Assembly (NCBI RefSeq): GCF_000308755.1
Contig: NZ_BAGF01000017.1
Coordinates: 62,001 to 126,000 of the forward strand
Origin: Nocardia pneumoniae NBRC 100136
GTDB taxonomy: Bacteria > Actinomycetota > Actinomycetes > Mycobacteriales > Mycobacteriaceae
Direction: 5' to 3'
Length of the DNA: 64,000 nt
Under the pieces are notes generated by a model. The model saw only the letters and a program-made list of their open reading frames with translations, ran no database searches and was not told the origin of the DNA. Position 1 is the stretch's first letter. The number at the start of each line of letters is the position of its first letter. A program made the translations under genes and the position numbers. Below are positions 28,522 to 39,600 of this stretch, piece after piece.

Positions 28522-30246
28522 TTAGTACGACAGCGCCACCGGCGTGCCGAGGTAGTTCATCTCTGCGGGGGTGGCGACCATGTAGACGGTGGTGGTCCCG
28601 GTCGCGGTCCGCACGGTAACCAGATTCGCGGTTTCGGGATCCTCGATCAACGTGACTTCGGCATCGAAGTTGTAACTGCCATCCCGGTGTGACCGCAGCA
28701 CCATAACGGTTGCGTCGGAATGGTGCGTGGACGGCGGAATGCCGTCGTAGACGAACACTGTGGCCGACCGGTACGAACTCGCCTGCTGGGAGCCTGCCGA
28801 CCAGGACGCCAGCGACAGCGACTGCGGTGCGTCGACGTGCGCCACCATCGAGCGCCACGCCTCGTGCCGGTTGGTGTGCACGACCACGGTGGCGCCCAAC
28901 GCGATTGCCCGCAGGATCACCTGCTTGGCGATGAGCAGCGCACCGATGATCTCGACCCGCCGCACATACTGGCCGACCAGCGGCAGTGCCACACCCTGGC
29001 CGGAGGAGTCGGCGCCGACCACCTGCCCGCAGCCGGTGATCGGGGTGACCAGATCGGCCACGGACTCCGGTGTGCCGAAGTAGCTGTCGATCGGCAATTC
29101 CGGACCCTGGGTGGCGATCGGCAGGTTTTCGAGCAAGGCGCGGCGGTGTTTGCCCGACATGGGCAGCAGGCCGGGGATTTTCACTGCTACGGGCCGGTCG
29201 CGCGAATCGAAACGAACCGTGGCGGTCACCGAAATAGTGGCGGGCCCGGTGTCCTGGGGTCGCGTGGTGGCGCCCTCTGCCTGCCGCAGGCGCAATGTCA
29301 CTGTGGTCGCCAAGCTCGGCGTCGCCCAGACCTCGGCGAGCCCGCGTGGACCGAGTGCCTCCGGCGCCATCCGGTAGGTGGCGGAGTGGATGCCGTCGTG
29401 CTCGACGCTGTGCTGGGTCTCGGTGAGTCGATCGAGGGCGGCGCCGCGGGTCAATTCGTGCACCGCCGCGGTGATCTCGGCGGCCGACAATACCGACACG
29501 GTGAGGTTGCGCGCAGCAAGGCGGTTCGCGACCCGCCGGGTGGCCACGATCGCCGACCGTAGTGTTCCCGCGGAGCCGCCGCCGCGCCGGTCCACCGCGG
29601 GCGCGTTGGCCAGCGGGTCCAGCCGCAGCACGACCCACACTGTGCGGTGCGCGACGGCGGGCAGCGGTCCGAGGATCTGCTCGTAGAGCCGGGCCACCTG
29701 GCCCGCGTCGGACGTGCGCGAGCCGGTGCTGATGACGTCGATCGAGTCCAGTCCGATGTCGAATTGGTGCAGGCAGCGCGCGATCTCGGGGAGCGGAACC
29801 ATTTCGCCGGTGTTCAGGCCGCTCGGGCTGAGCAGCGTGACGCTGCGCGGCTGCGCATCGATCCGCAGCATGGTGATCACGCGGGAACCGTCCCAGCGCA
29901 TGCCGTAGCTGCCCCCGTCGGGCAGCGGCACGTCGAACGGCGCATGGCTGACCGCTGTCGAACGATGGCGAAACGCATGCCACCGGAAAGCGAATTCTTG
30001 GGCGAGGAACGCCGCGAGGCATTTTCCGCGCCGCGGCACCAACCCGATCAGCACGATCAGCGCGCCGCCCGCGACCGCGGCATAGGTCGGCGCATCGAAC
30101 ACCACCGCCACCAGCGCAACCGTGATGGCCAGCAGCAGGACGGGAAGTACCAGGCGAAGCGGAAACATCCGGTACAACCAGAATTGTCGTGAGTGCAGCG
30201 ACAGAGCCGAAACCTCTGCGGCCTGGTCGGCCGTTGTTGACGCCAT
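28522..30246 (-). CDS. eccE: Type VII secretion component EccE
   Basis: The 574-residue protein has two N-terminal membrane helices (LRLVLPVLLLAITVALVAVV and AAVAGGALIVLIGLV). A large cytosolic part follows, with CLHQFDIGLDSIDVIS and a conserved end (GCGQVVGAD...NYLGTPVALSY). EccE is a peripheral membrane subunit of the ESX-1/2/3/5-type complex and is absent from ESX-4. Its presence therefore argues for a complete, derived ESX system. The gene is divergent from eccB across a 96-bp promoter gap. A second, partial eccE starts the next ESX locus at the right edge. Confidence 0.9.
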   Translation of the reverse strand: MASTTADQAAEVSALSLHSRQFWLYRMFPLRLVLPVLLLAITVALVAVVFDAPTYAAVAGGALIVLIGLVPRRGKCLAAFLAQEFAFRWHAFRHRSTAVSHAPFDVPLPDGGSYGMRWDGSRVITMLRIDAQPRSVTLLSPSGLNTGEMVPLPEIARCLHQFDIGLDSIDVISTGSRTSDAGQVARLYEQILGPLPAVAHRTVWVVLRLDPLANAPAVDRRGGGSAGTLRSAIVATRRVANRLAARNLTVSVLSAAEITAAVHELTRGAALDRLTETQHSVEHDGIHSATYRMAPEALGPRGLAEVWATPSLATTVTLRLRQAEGATTRPQDTGPATISVTATVRFDSRDRPVAVKIPGLLPMSGKHRRALLENLPIATQGPELPIDSYFGTPESVADLVTPITGCGQVVGADSSGQGVALPLVGQYVRRVEIIGALLIAKQVILRAIALGATVVVHTNRHEAWRSMVAHVDAPQSLSLASWSAGSQQASSYRSATVFVYDGIPPSTHHSDATVMVLRSHRDGSYNFDAEVTLIEDPETANLVTVRTATGTTTVYMVATPAEMNYLGTPVALSY

Positions 30247-30342
30247 GGGCTCATCATGGACCGAACATCCACGGCTTCGCTACTGTAGAGCCGCGCGACC
30301 TTGTCGCACCCAGATCCACCCGCGTCCCGTTTCGGAGGATTC

Positions 30343-31794
30343 GTGCCGACACAGTTGACCACGCGTGCCCAAGTCAACGGCTATCGATTCCTGTTGCGCC
30401 GCTATGAACACGCACTGGTGCGCCGGGACGTGCGGATGCTGCACGATCCGATGCGCTCGCAGTCCCGTTCCCTGGTCGTCGGCGCGGTGCTGGGCATGCT
30501 GGTCGTGGCGGGCGCCGCGATCCTGGCGTTCCTGCGACCGCAGGGCTCGGTCGACGACGCGAAGATCGTGATGGCCAAGGAGAGCGGCGCCCTCTACGCG
30601 GTCGTCGGCGACACCCTCCATCCGGTGCTGAATCTGGCCTCGGCGCGGCTGATCACTCAGAGCAGTGAGGCGCCGACCTCGGTCAAGGAATCCAAGTTGG
30701 CCGCATTGCCGCGCGGCCCGCTGCTCGGCATCCCCGGCGCGCCGGCGTCCCTGCCCGGGTCCTCCGCCGGGCAACGGTCGATCTGGACACTGTGCGATGC
30801 GGTGCAGCTATCCGCTGCGGGCAGTGCGGCCCGCTCGCCCGGGGCGACGACCACGGTGATCGCGGGCGGTCTGGAAACCGCCGCGGACAGCGTTGCCCGG
30901 CCACTCGGCGCCGGTGAGGCGCTGTTGGTGTCCAGGGAGGGCAAGACCTTCCTGTTGTTCGACGGCAACCGTGCGGAGGTCGATACGCGGGATTCGGTCA
31001 TGGCCCAGTCGCTGAATCTGCGCGCCTACCAGCCGCGGCCGATCAGCACCGGCCTGTTGAACGCCGCGACCCAGGTTGCCGCCCTTGCGCCGCCGCAGAT
31101 CGAGCGGGTCGGCGAGGCCGGACCGGGCAAGCTGTCCGGCGTGCCGGTCGGCGCCGTGGTGCGGGTGCGCGGGGTGGACTCCGAAGAGCTCTATGTGGTG
31201 CTCGCGGACGGTGTGCAGCGCGTGTCGCCGTTCGCCGCGCAGGTCATCCGGAACACGAACTCCCAAGGCATGAGCGAGATCACCACGGTGCCGCCGGACC
31301 GGCTCATCGGTGTCCCGGTGCTCGACCGGCTTCCAGTTGACCACTTTCCGCGGGAGACGCCGAAGATCCTAGCGGCCGAGGACGCTCCGGTCGGATGCAT
31401 GTCCTGGTCCAGAGGCGCCGACGATCCGGCGGCGACGGTGTCCATCCTGGCCGGCCGTAAGCTGCCACTGGCCGCTTCGGCCAAGCCGGTCGAGTTGGCC
31501 ACGGCGGACGGGGCGGGGAATCGGGTGGACGCGGCCTTCATTCCACCGAGCACCGGCGAATACGTCCAGGTCACCGGCATCGATCCGGATAGCGCCCGGC
31601 GCGGCACGTTGTTCTACGTGGGCGATAACGGTGTTCGCTACGGTGTCCCGGACGTCGAGACCGCCGCGGTGCTCGGCCTGGAATCCAAGCCGCGGCTGGC
31701 CCCGTGGCCGATCGTCGGCCAGCTGGTGCCGGGCCCGACGCTCTCGCCCAAGGACGCGCTCATGAGCCACGACACGCTGCCGACCGGCGGTTAG
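30343..31794 (+). CDS. eccB: Type VII secretion component EccB
   Basis: The GTG at 30343, preceded by GGAGGA, gives the usual EccB N-terminus (PTQLTTRAQVNGYRFLLRR). The frame itself is open from 30301. One membrane helix follows (LVVGAVLGMLVVAGAAILAF, about residues 44-64), then a large periplasmic part with repeat domains and a Cys pair (LCDAV, GCMSW). At about 484 residues the length matches the family. EccB is the periplasm-exposed subunit of the ESX membrane complex. Confidence 0.92.
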   Translation: MPTQLTTRAQVNGYRFLLRRYEHALVRRDVRMLHDPMRSQSRSLVVGAVLGMLVVAGAAILAFLRPQGSVDDAKIVMAKESGALYAVVGDTLHPVLNLASARLITQSSEAPTSVKESKLAALPRGPLLGIPGAPASLPGSSAGQRSIWTLCDAVQLSAAGSAARSPGATTTVIAGGLETAADSVARPLGAGEALLVSREGKTFLLFDGNRAEVDTRDSVMAQSLNLRAYQPRPISTGLLNAATQVAALAPPQIERVGEAGPGKLSGVPVGAVVRVRGVDSEELYVVLADGVQRVSPFAAQVIRNTNSQGMSEITTVPPDRLIGVPVLDRLPVDHFPRETPKILAAEDAPVGCMSWSRGADDPAATVSILAGRKLPLAASAKPVELATADGAGNRVDAAFIPPSTGEYVQVTGIDPDSARRGTLFYVGDNGVRYGVPDVETAAVLGLESKPRLAPWPIVGQLVPGPTLSPKDALMSHDTLPTGG

Positions 31795-31831
31795 CCCAGC
31801 CGCCCGCCCGAATCGGCACACCGCAACACAG

Positions 31832-33652
31832 CTAACGGCCTATTGTGCTGAGGACATTCGTGAGTGCGTTGCGCATGTCTTCGGCTTCGATGCGCATGAG
31901 CACCGACTCGTCCAAGGTGGTCAGGTCCAGGGATTCGTCGCTGGCCAGCCGGAATTCCCGCTCCTCTTCGGCGGCCTCGATCACGTTCCTGATGAAGCGG
32001 CCGTTGCCCGCCACGTCGATGCCGCGGCGCGGCTGGCCGCTCTGGTCGGTGCTCTCCTTCTCGTACAGCTCGGCACAGGCCGCCACCAGCAGCGCGAGCG
32101 CCTCCTCAGAGACCTCGGAATCCCGTTTCCGCGCGATGAACTGACCGATCTCGCCGAGCTCGGTCGGGGTGTAGGAGTCGAACTTCACCCGCTTGGCGAA
32201 CCTGGAGGCCAGACCGTCGTTGGCGGCGAGCAGACGATCGATCTCGCCGTCGTAGCCGGCGATGATGACCACGAGCCGGTCCCGGTCATCTTCCATCCTG
32301 GCCAGCAGCGTGTCCACCGCTTCGCGACCGAATGCGTCGCCGCCCTGCAGGCCGGTCTGGATGAGCGTGTAGGCCTCGTCGATGAAAAGCACGCCGTCCA
32401 TTGCGCTGTCGATCAGCTTGGACGTCTTGATCGCGGTGCTGCCGAGGTGCTGGCCGACGAAGTCGGCGCGTTTGGCCTCCACGAGACGGTCGGTCTTCAA
32501 CAGCCCGAGCCCGCAGTAGATCTTGGCAACCACCCTGGCGATGGTGGTTTTACCGGTACCCGGCGGGCCGGTGAAGGCCAGATGCTGACCGCGCGGCACG
32601 CTGGCCATGCCCTTCTGGGCGCGGATCTTGGCCAGCTGTGCGGTCGCCTGCAGCTTGGCCACCTGAGTCTTCACGGCGGCGAGGCCGATCTGCGCATCGA
32701 GTTCGGCGCGCGCCGCCTCGAGGATCTGCTTGGCTTTGTCGTCGCGTTCCTCACGCCCGAGCTGCTCGGCCGAGGGGCCCGAGGCCGGATCCCAGCGGTT
32801 GGTGCGTGCGTCGATCTGTTCCTTCGTGGTCACCGTGATGCGGTATTTGCGGTCCCGCATCGCCAGGGTGTTGGCCTCGAAATCCGGTGCTTCGGAGAAC
32901 ACCTTCTCGAACAGCGCCTGTGCCTCGTCCTCGTTGCCTGTTTCGCGCAGGCACAGCCCGCGGCAGAACCGGGCGGTGGTGGCCGCGGCGGGGATCGGCC
33001 CCTGTTCGGCCTGCTCCATCCGGCGGATCGCCTCGCCGAAGAGCCCGAGCTGCGCACAGGCGGTGCCGACCATGACGTGCGCGGCGGCCGCCATATACGG
33101 ATCATCCCACTCCGCGGACCCGGCCAGCACGGTCATCACATCGGGCCACCGCTGGGTCTGATAGTGCAGCACCGCGCGCACATACGCGCAGATGCGATCG
33201 TCGAGCTCCTTGTCGGGCTGGGAGAGCTGGGCTTTGCGATACGCGGCCAGCTCGTCGAGCACACGCTCGGCCTCGTCGTAGTCGCCGTCGCTGATCAGCT
33301 GCGCGGCCTGGGCGAGCCAGATTTCGGTGTAGCTGGCCAGTGGATAGTCGATGAACTGGCCGATCACGAATCGGCCCGCGAGTTCCCTCGGCTGCAGACC
33401 GAGCCTGCGCTGTTCCCGAAAAAGGGTGGTCGAGCTGGTCTTATAGAGATTGAACAGAACCTCGCGGGTGACCTCGCCCGCGGCGGCGCGGCCGAGCCAC
33501 GCATCGCACATACCGGGATCCCATTCGGTTGCCCTGGTGAATGCGAGCTTGGCATAGTCCAGGTCCCGAGTGGATTCCTGCCCGTCGATACTGAGACCCA
33601 ATGACAAGACGCCGGCGTCGAAGGCGCGTTGTGCTTGGCGGTTGCCGGTCAT
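31832..33652 (-). CDS. eccA: Type VII secretion AAA+ ATPase EccA
   Basis: The 606-residue protein has an N-terminal TPR-like helical half (AWLGRAAAGEVTREVLFNLY, YDEAERVLDELAAYRKAQ). A CbxX/CfqX-type AAA+ domain follows, with Walker A GPPGTGKT near residue 360, Walker B VLFIDEAY, and a sensor-like SRFAKRVKF. EccA is cytosolic and is thought to release EspG from PE/PPE substrates, consistent with the two espG genes here. It is divergent from the eccD-mycP-eccC operon. Confidence 0.92.
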   Translation of the reverse strand: MTGNRQAQRAFDAGVLSLGLSIDGQESTRDLDYAKLAFTRATEWDPGMCDAWLGRAAAGEVTREVLFNLYKTSSTTLFREQRRLGLQPRELAGRFVIGQFIDYPLASYTEIWLAQAAQLISDGDYDEAERVLDELAAYRKAQLSQPDKELDDRICAYVRAVLHYQTQRWPDVMTVLAGSAEWDDPYMAAAAHVMVGTACAQLGLFGEAIRRMEQAEQGPIPAAATTARFCRGLCLRETGNEDEAQALFEKVFSEAPDFEANTLAMRDRKYRITVTTKEQIDARTNRWDPASGPSAEQLGREERDDKAKQILEAARAELDAQIGLAAVKTQVAKLQATAQLAKIRAQKGMASVPRGQHLAFTGPPGTGKTTIARVVAKIYCGLGLLKTDRLVEAKRADFVGQHLGSTAIKTSKLIDSAMDGVLFIDEAYTLIQTGLQGGDAFGREAVDTLLARMEDDRDRLVVIIAGYDGEIDRLLAANDGLASRFAKRVKFDSYTPTELGEIGQFIARKRDSEVSEEALALLVAACAELYEKESTDQSGQPRRGIDVAGNGRFIRNVIEAAEEEREFRLASDESLDLTTLDESVLMRIEAEDMRNALTNVLSTIGR

Positions 33653-33699
33653 GCAGGTTAGTCCCCAAAGCTTACGGTATTTGCCAGTTCTCGCTCAGC

Positions 33700-33723
33700 A
33701 TACCGGGAGACAGCGGTATAGAT
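33700..33723. promoter_or_regulatory. Inverted repeat and possible -10 in the eccA/eccD divergent gap
   Basis: ATACCG (33700) and CGGTAT (33714) form an inverted repeat, and the right arm runs into TATAGAT, a fair -10 element toward eccD. A further ACGGTAT lies near 33674. The repeat could bind a dimeric regulator controlling both directions. This is inferred from position only. Confidence 0.35.
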
Positions 33724-33773
33724 TGAGTGCGTTGCCATGCAGGACATAGTCGATCCAGGGAGACTTCAAGCTA

Positions 33774-35246
33774 GTGACCGAGTCGTCGACCAGCGGCTTG
33801 GCTGCCGCTGATCCGGAACTGTGCCGGGTCTCGGTGATCGGCGGCAACACCCAGCTGGATCTGGGGCTGCCGGCCACCATTCCGATCGCCGCTTTCATCA
33901 CCGATGTGGTCGAGCTGATCGAGTCCCGTACTCCAGATCTCACCGAGCACGACGAGGGCGCTCCACTGCGCACCGAACACTGGACCCTCGCCAGGATCGG
34001 CCGCGATCCGATTCCGCCCAACCAGACGCTGACCGACGCCGAGGTCTTCGACGGCGAGCTGCTGGTCTTGCGATCGGTAACGGCGAAGGAAGCGCCCGCC
34101 CTGTTCGACGACGTGATCGACGCGGTGTCCCGGTTGACGGCGGAGGCGTTCCAGAGCTGGTCGGCGGTGGCGGCCCGTTGGATGGGCCTGATCGCTGCGC
34201 TGGTCGGTGTGCTCGCCGCGCTCGGTCTGCTGGCTGCGGCCAAGGACGACGGCGCGAGCTTCGCGATCGGATTCCTGCCCGCTGGCGTCGGATCGGCCGC
34301 TGTGGTTGCCGCAGTGATCGGCGTGCGGAAATACCAGGCCACGGTCACCGCGACGCTGCTGTCGCTGGATGCGATCGCGCTGTTCTTCGCCGCCGCGGCG
34401 TTCTTCGTCCCCAACGAGATGGGCAGTCCACACCTGCTGCTCGCCTCGGCCACCGCACTGGTCGTGGCCATCATCGTCTACAGCAGCACCGGTGTAGGCG
34501 CGTTGCTGTGCGCGGCGGCCGTCACCACCGCGCTGTTCGCCGGTTTCGCCGCGCTGGTGCGGATGGTGTGGGAGGTCGGGACGCCGAAGATCGCGGCGGG
34601 TGTTCTGGTCGCGGCGCTGATCATGATCACGATGGCGCCGCGGCTGGCGGTCGCGGCCGCGCGTCTGCCCGTGCCGCCGGTGCCCACCGCGGGCGGTGCG
34701 ATCGACCCGGCCGATCACGAGCCGCGTCCCACCATCGCGGACATCGGCGCGATCGGCGCTACGGCCCTACCGTCCGCGGTCGGTCTCGAACTGCGCGCAA
34801 AAGCCGCCAACCAGTACCAATCCGGCATGTTGCTGGGCAGTTCGCTCGCCGCCGCGGTGGGCGCGGTGCTCGCTGTCGACCCGTTGGGGCAGGCGCGCTG
34901 GCATGGCATCGCGCTGGCCGTCGTCGTCGGGCTGATCCTGTGCTTGCGCGGCCGGGCGTTCGCGGACCTGGTCCAGGCGGCCACGCTGATCGCCGGCGGC
35001 GCGGCCACGCTGGTCGCGGTCGGCATCGCCGTCGGGGTGGGGCATCCGTCGTGGTTGGTGCCGATCGCGGGAATTCTGCTCGCGGTCGCGACGGCGATGG
35101 TCGGCTTCGGTGTCATCGCGCCACACACCGAGATGTCGCCGGTGGCAAGGCGAGCCGGTGAGATCTTCGAATATCTGCTGATCGTGACGGTGGTCCCGCT
35201 GGTGCTATGGGTCCTGGACTTGTATTCAGCGGCAAGAAATCTGTGA
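33774..35246 (+). CDS. eccD: Type VII secretion component EccD
   Basis: A GTG start lies after AGGGAG. The 490 residues have an N-terminal ubiquitin-like domain (CRVSVIGGNTQLDLGLPATI), then about eleven hydrophobic helices starting with WMGLIAALVGVLAALGLLAA. This is the EccD/YukD-fused layout forming the membrane vestibule of the ESX core. It heads an operon with mycP (7 bp apart) and eccC. Confidence 0.92.
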   Translation: MTESSTSGLAAADPELCRVSVIGGNTQLDLGLPATIPIAAFITDVVELIESRTPDLTEHDEGAPLRTEHWTLARIGRDPIPPNQTLTDAEVFDGELLVLRSVTAKEAPALFDDVIDAVSRLTAEAFQSWSAVAARWMGLIAALVGVLAALGLLAAAKDDGASFAIGFLPAGVGSAAVVAAVIGVRKYQATVTATLLSLDAIALFFAAAAFFVPNEMGSPHLLLASATALVVAIIVYSSTGVGALLCAAAVTTALFAGFAALVRMVWEVGTPKIAAGVLVAALIMITMAPRLAVAAARLPVPPVPTAGGAIDPADHEPRPTIADIGAIGATALPSAVGLELRAKAANQYQSGMLLGSSLAAAVGAVLAVDPLGQARWHGIALAVVVGLILCLRGRAFADLVQAATLIAGGAATLVAVGIAVGVGHPSWLVPIAGILLAVATAMVGFGVIAPHTEMSPVARRAGEIFEYLLIVTVVPLVLWVLDLYSAARNL

Positions 35247-35253
35247 TCGTGGA

Positions 35254-36669
35254 GTGGTTGTGGCGATGAGCGTTCCGCTACGGCTGGCCAGTGTGGTGCT
35301 GATGCTCGGACTCAGTTGCCTCGCGCAGCCCGCCCGGGCCGTCGCGATCGGACCGCCTGCCATCGATGACGGCGCGCTGGGCGCCGCGATCGCGGTGAAT
35401 GCGAGGGGCGGTCCGCCGGACGAGACCGAACAGCGCTCGGTGTGTGCCGAGCCGCTGCTAGGTGCCGGCCCGCCGCGGGATGTGCCACTGCCGCAACGGA
35501 TTCTGGACTTGCCAGCGGCCTGGGAGTTCAGCCGTGGCGCCGGGCAGAAGGTCGCGGTGATCGACACCGGCGTGAACCGGCATCCGCGGCTGCCCGCGCT
35601 GCAACCAGGCGGCGATTTCGTCTCCGACTCCGACGGCACCGTCGACTGCGACGGCCACGGGACCCTCGTTGCCGGGTTGATCGCCGCGCGGCCCAGCCCG
35701 GACGATGCGTTCTCCGGCGTCGCCCCGGACGCCGAGATTCTGGCCATTCGGCAGTTGAGTCTGGCTTACGAGGCCAAGGACCGTACCCGTTCGGACGTCC
35801 CGGGAAAGATCGCCAGCGCGGGGTACGGCAACGTGCTGACGCTGGCCGCCGCGGTCATGCGTGCGGTGGACATGGGCGCCACCGTGATCAATATTTCCGA
35901 GGTCGCCTGTTCGCCTGTCGGCACGGACTCGGCCGACGCCGCGCTCGGTGCGGCAGTGAAAGCTGCCTACGAACGAAATGTGGTCGTAGTGGCTGCCGCG
36001 GGGAATATCCAGCAGGGCGGGTCATGTGGTGTCCAGAACGAAGGCACCGGATGGGGCGCGGTGCAGACCGCGGTGAGCCCCGCGTGGTTCGCGCCCCACG
36101 TGCTCGCGGTCGCCTCGGTGGAAGCCGACGGCACGCCCTCGCCGTTCTCGATCCACGGTCCGTGGGTGGGGGTCGCCGCGCCGGGACGCAATATCGTCTC
36201 ACTGGACAGCAAGCCGGGCGGCGCAGGTCTGGTCGACTCGGTGCAGACCAGCGAGGGTGTCGGAGCCATTGACGGGACGAGCTTTTCCAGTGCGTACGTG
36301 TCCGGACTGGCCGCGCTGGTGCGCGCCAGGTTCCCCGAACTGTCGGCGCAGCAGGTGATCGACCGGATCACCCGCACGGCTCAGCAACCCGGCTCCGGAC
36401 GCGACGACCGGATCGGGTACGGCCTGATCGACCCGCTTGCCGCGCTGACCGCGCAATTGCCCGAACGCCCGGTGAACGCGGGAGCCGATGTGGCGCGGGC
36501 GATTCCGCCGCCTCCGCCGCCCCCGTATGTCGACGCGACACCGCGCCGCGTCGCCACCATCGGCACCATTGCGCTGCTCGCTCTGCTCGGCATCGGATAC
36601 GTGGTATCCATCCCGTTCCGCCGAGCGCAGGGCCGGCTCGACCCGGCCGAGACCGGAGAAGGACAGTAG
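35254..36669 (+). CDS. mycP: Mycosin, ESX-associated subtilisin-like protease
   Basis: It has an N-terminal signal peptide (LRLASVVLMLGLSCLAQPAR), an S8 catalytic domain and a C-terminal membrane anchor (IGTIALLALLGIGYVV) after a Pro-rich stretch. The catalytic triad is Asp104 (VIDTGV), His135 (CDGHGT) and Ser343 (DGTSFSSAYVSG), counted from GTG 35254. Downstream in-frame starts at GTG 35260 or ATG 35266 are also possible. MycP is required to stabilise the ESX complex and processes substrates outside the membrane. It sits between eccD and eccC with 2 bp to eccC. Confidence 0.92.
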   Translation: MVVAMSVPLRLASVVLMLGLSCLAQPARAVAIGPPAIDDGALGAAIAVNARGGPPDETEQRSVCAEPLLGAGPPRDVPLPQRILDLPAAWEFSRGAGQKVAVIDTGVNRHPRLPALQPGGDFVSDSDGTVDCDGHGTLVAGLIAARPSPDDAFSGVAPDAEILAIRQLSLAYEAKDRTRSDVPGKIASAGYGNVLTLAAAVMRAVDMGATVINISEVACSPVGTDSADAALGAAVKAAYERNVVVVAAAGNIQQGGSCGVQNEGTGWGAVQTAVSPAWFAPHVLAVASVEADGTPSPFSIHGPWVGVAAPGRNIVSLDSKPGGAGLVDSVQTSEGVGAIDGTSFSSAYVSGLAALVRARFPELSAQQVIDRITRTAQQPGSGRDDRIGYGLIDPLAALTAQLPERPVNAGADVARAIPPPPPPPYVDATPRRVATIGTIALLALLGIGYVVSIPFRRAQGRLDPAETGEGQ

Positions 36670-36671
36670 AC

Positions 36672-39600
36672 ATGGCTACCGAAGGATTCGTGCGCCGACC
36701 GCGTATCGCGCCGCCCCGGGCGCCGGGTGGCGAGGTGGCGCTGACCGCGCCGCCGGAGATCCCCCGTCCGATACCGACCGGCCTGCTGTTGAAGCTCATG
36801 CCGGTCGTGATGGTCGTCGCGGTCGTCGGCATGATCGCGATGATGGTCATGCTGGGCCGCAGCCTGCTGGCCAATCCGTTCATGATGATGTTCCCGATGA
36901 TGATGATCATGTCGATGGTCGGCATGATGGCCGGATTTCGCGGCGGCGGTGGCCCGAAGAAGGCCGCCGAACTCAACGAGGAACGCAAGGACTACTTCCG
37001 ATACCTGGACCAGGTGCGCAAGGACGTCCGCAAGACCGGGCGCGCGCAGCTGGACGCGCTGCTGTGGAGCCATCCGGATCCGGCCGACCTCCAGTCGCTG
37101 GTCGGAACCCGGCGCATGTGGGAGCGCCGCCCCAACGACCCGGATTTCGGGCACGTGCGCGTCGGCGTCGGCAGTCACCGGTTGGCGACCAAGCTGGCCA
37201 GGCCGGAAACCGGCCCGCTGGAGGATCTGGAGCCGGTGTCGACGGTGGCGCTGCGTCGTTTCGTGCGCACCCATTCGGTGGTGCACAACCTGCCGACCGC
37301 GATCTCGCTGCGCGCGTTCCCCGCGATCAATATCGAGGGCGCCCCGGCACAGACGCGCATGCTGGCGCGGTCGATGCTGATGGAGTTCACCGCGTTCCAC
37401 GGGCCCGACCACACGGCCGTCGCCATCATCTGCGCGGACCCCGACGGCCCGAATTGGTCCTGGGCGAAATGGCTGCCGCACTTGCAGCATCCGGTCGATC
37501 GTGACGGTATCGGATCAGCGCGCATGATGTATCAGTCGCTGAGCGAACTCGAAACCGCCATGGCCGCCGAGCTGCTCGAACGCGGCCGGTTCATGCGCAA
37601 CGCGCAGCCGACCGCAGGCCGCGTCCATCTCCTTGTCATCATCGACGACGGCTTCGTCAGCGGCACCGAGCGGATCGTCAGCGACGCGGGCCTGGACTCG
37701 GTCACCGTGCTCGACCTGACCGCGCCGCAGTCCGGCCTGGCCGTTCGCCGCGGCCTGCAACTGGTCGTCGCCGACGGCTGGGTGGCCGCGAAATCCGCTG
37801 CGGGCACCGAACGGTTCGCGACCGCGGACTCGGTGAGCATCGCCGAGGCTACCGCGCTGGCGCGCGACTTGGCCCGCTTCCGAGTGGCGACCGCGGCGCA
37901 GATCGTCAGCCTCGGTGACGAGACCCGTGCGGTCCCGGGCCTGATGGCGCTGCTGAAGGTGCCCGACGCGGCCCAGATCGACCCGGCCGTGGTGTGGCGC
38001 CCGCGCAGTGACCGGGAGCGACTACGTGTGCCGATCGGCGTCACCCCGGATGGCACGCCGGTGGAGATCGACATCAAGGAGGCCGCCGAGAACGGCATGG
38101 GCCCGCACGGGTTGTGCATCGGCGCGACGGGTTCGGGCAAATCCGAGTTCCTGCGCACCCTGGTGCTCTCGCTGGTCACCACCCATTCGCCGGACCTGCT
38201 CAACCTCGTGCTGGTCGACTTCAAAGGCGGCGCGACCTTCCTCGGCCTGGAATCGCTGCCGCACGTCGCCGCGGTGATCACCAACCTCGAGGAAGAACTC
38301 TCGATGGTCGACCGTATGAAGGACGCCCTGTCCGGCGAGATGAACCGGCGCCAGGAACTGCTCCGCTCAGCGGGCAATTTCGCCAACGTCACCGAGTACG
38401 AGAAGGCGCGGGCCGCAGGGGCTCAGCTCGATCCGCTGCCCGCGCTGTTCGTCGTCGTCGACGAGTTTTCCGAACTGCTCTCGCAGAAGCCGGATTTCGC
38501 CGACCTGTTCGTGATGATCGGCCGCCTCGGCCGCTCGTTGCGGGTGCATCTGCTGCTCGCCTCGCAGCGCTTGGAGGAGAACAAGCTGCGCGGGCTGGAC
38601 AGTCACCTGTCCTATCGCATCGGTCTGCGCACCTTCTCGGCCAACGAATCCCGTGCGGTGCTCGGTATCACCGACGCCTATCACCTGCCGAGCGTGCCCG
38701 GTTCGGCCTACCTCAAGAGCGACGCGGACGACCCGCTGCGGTTCAACGCGGCCTACGTGTCCGGGCCCTATGTTTCGCCGCGTGGCAGCCAGCAGGTGGA
38801 CGGCCGCGCGGTCGGCGGACAATCACCGGTGGTGTTCACGGCGAGCACGGTGGAGGAGCGGGAGCAGGCCACCCGCGCCGAAAGCGCCACCCCGCAGAGG
38901 CTTCCTGAGCTGCCCCCGCCTCCTGGATCGCTCGAGCTGCCGCCCCCGCCCGGCGAACTCGACCTAGCGGAGGAACCGGTCGAGGTTGCCCGGCCGGTCG
39001 AGGCGGTGCCTGCGACCTTGCTGCAAGTGGTGGTCGGACGCCTGACCGGTCACGGCAGGCCCGCGCACGAGGTCTGGCTGCCGCCGCTGGACGAATCTCC
39101 CTCGGTGGACATGCTGCTGCCCGACCCGGACTGGAAGTCCCCGGTGAACCGGCACGGTCAGCTGTGGCTGCCGATCGGCGTCATCGACAAGCCCTACGAG
39201 CAGCGTCGCGACGTGCTGGTCATCGATCTGTCGGGTGGACAGGGCAATCTGGCCGTGGTCGGCGGTCCGCAGTCCGGCAAGTCGACCACCCTGCGTACTG
39301 TCATCATGGCCGCGGCGGCCACGCACACGCCCGAGCAGGTGCAGTTCTACTGTTTGGACTTCGGTGGCGGCACCCTGGCGGGCTTGGCCGACCTGCCGCA
39401 CGTCGGATCGGTCGCCAGCCGGCTCGAGGTCGACCGGGTGCGGCGCACCATCGCCGAGATGACCACGCTGCTGCACCAGCGCGAGGAACGCTTCCGCGAA
39501 CTGGGCATCGAGTCGATCCATGAGTTCCGCAGGCGCAAGGCCGAACTGGCCATGATGACCGAGGCCGAGCGCGCCGCCGACCCGCTGTCGGAGGACCTGT

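Noticed and set aside
33821..35161. 446-residue plus-strand frame overlapping eccD
   Set aside because: Arg/Gly-rich without hydrophobic segments. The eccD frame has the expected ubiquitin-like and membrane parts.
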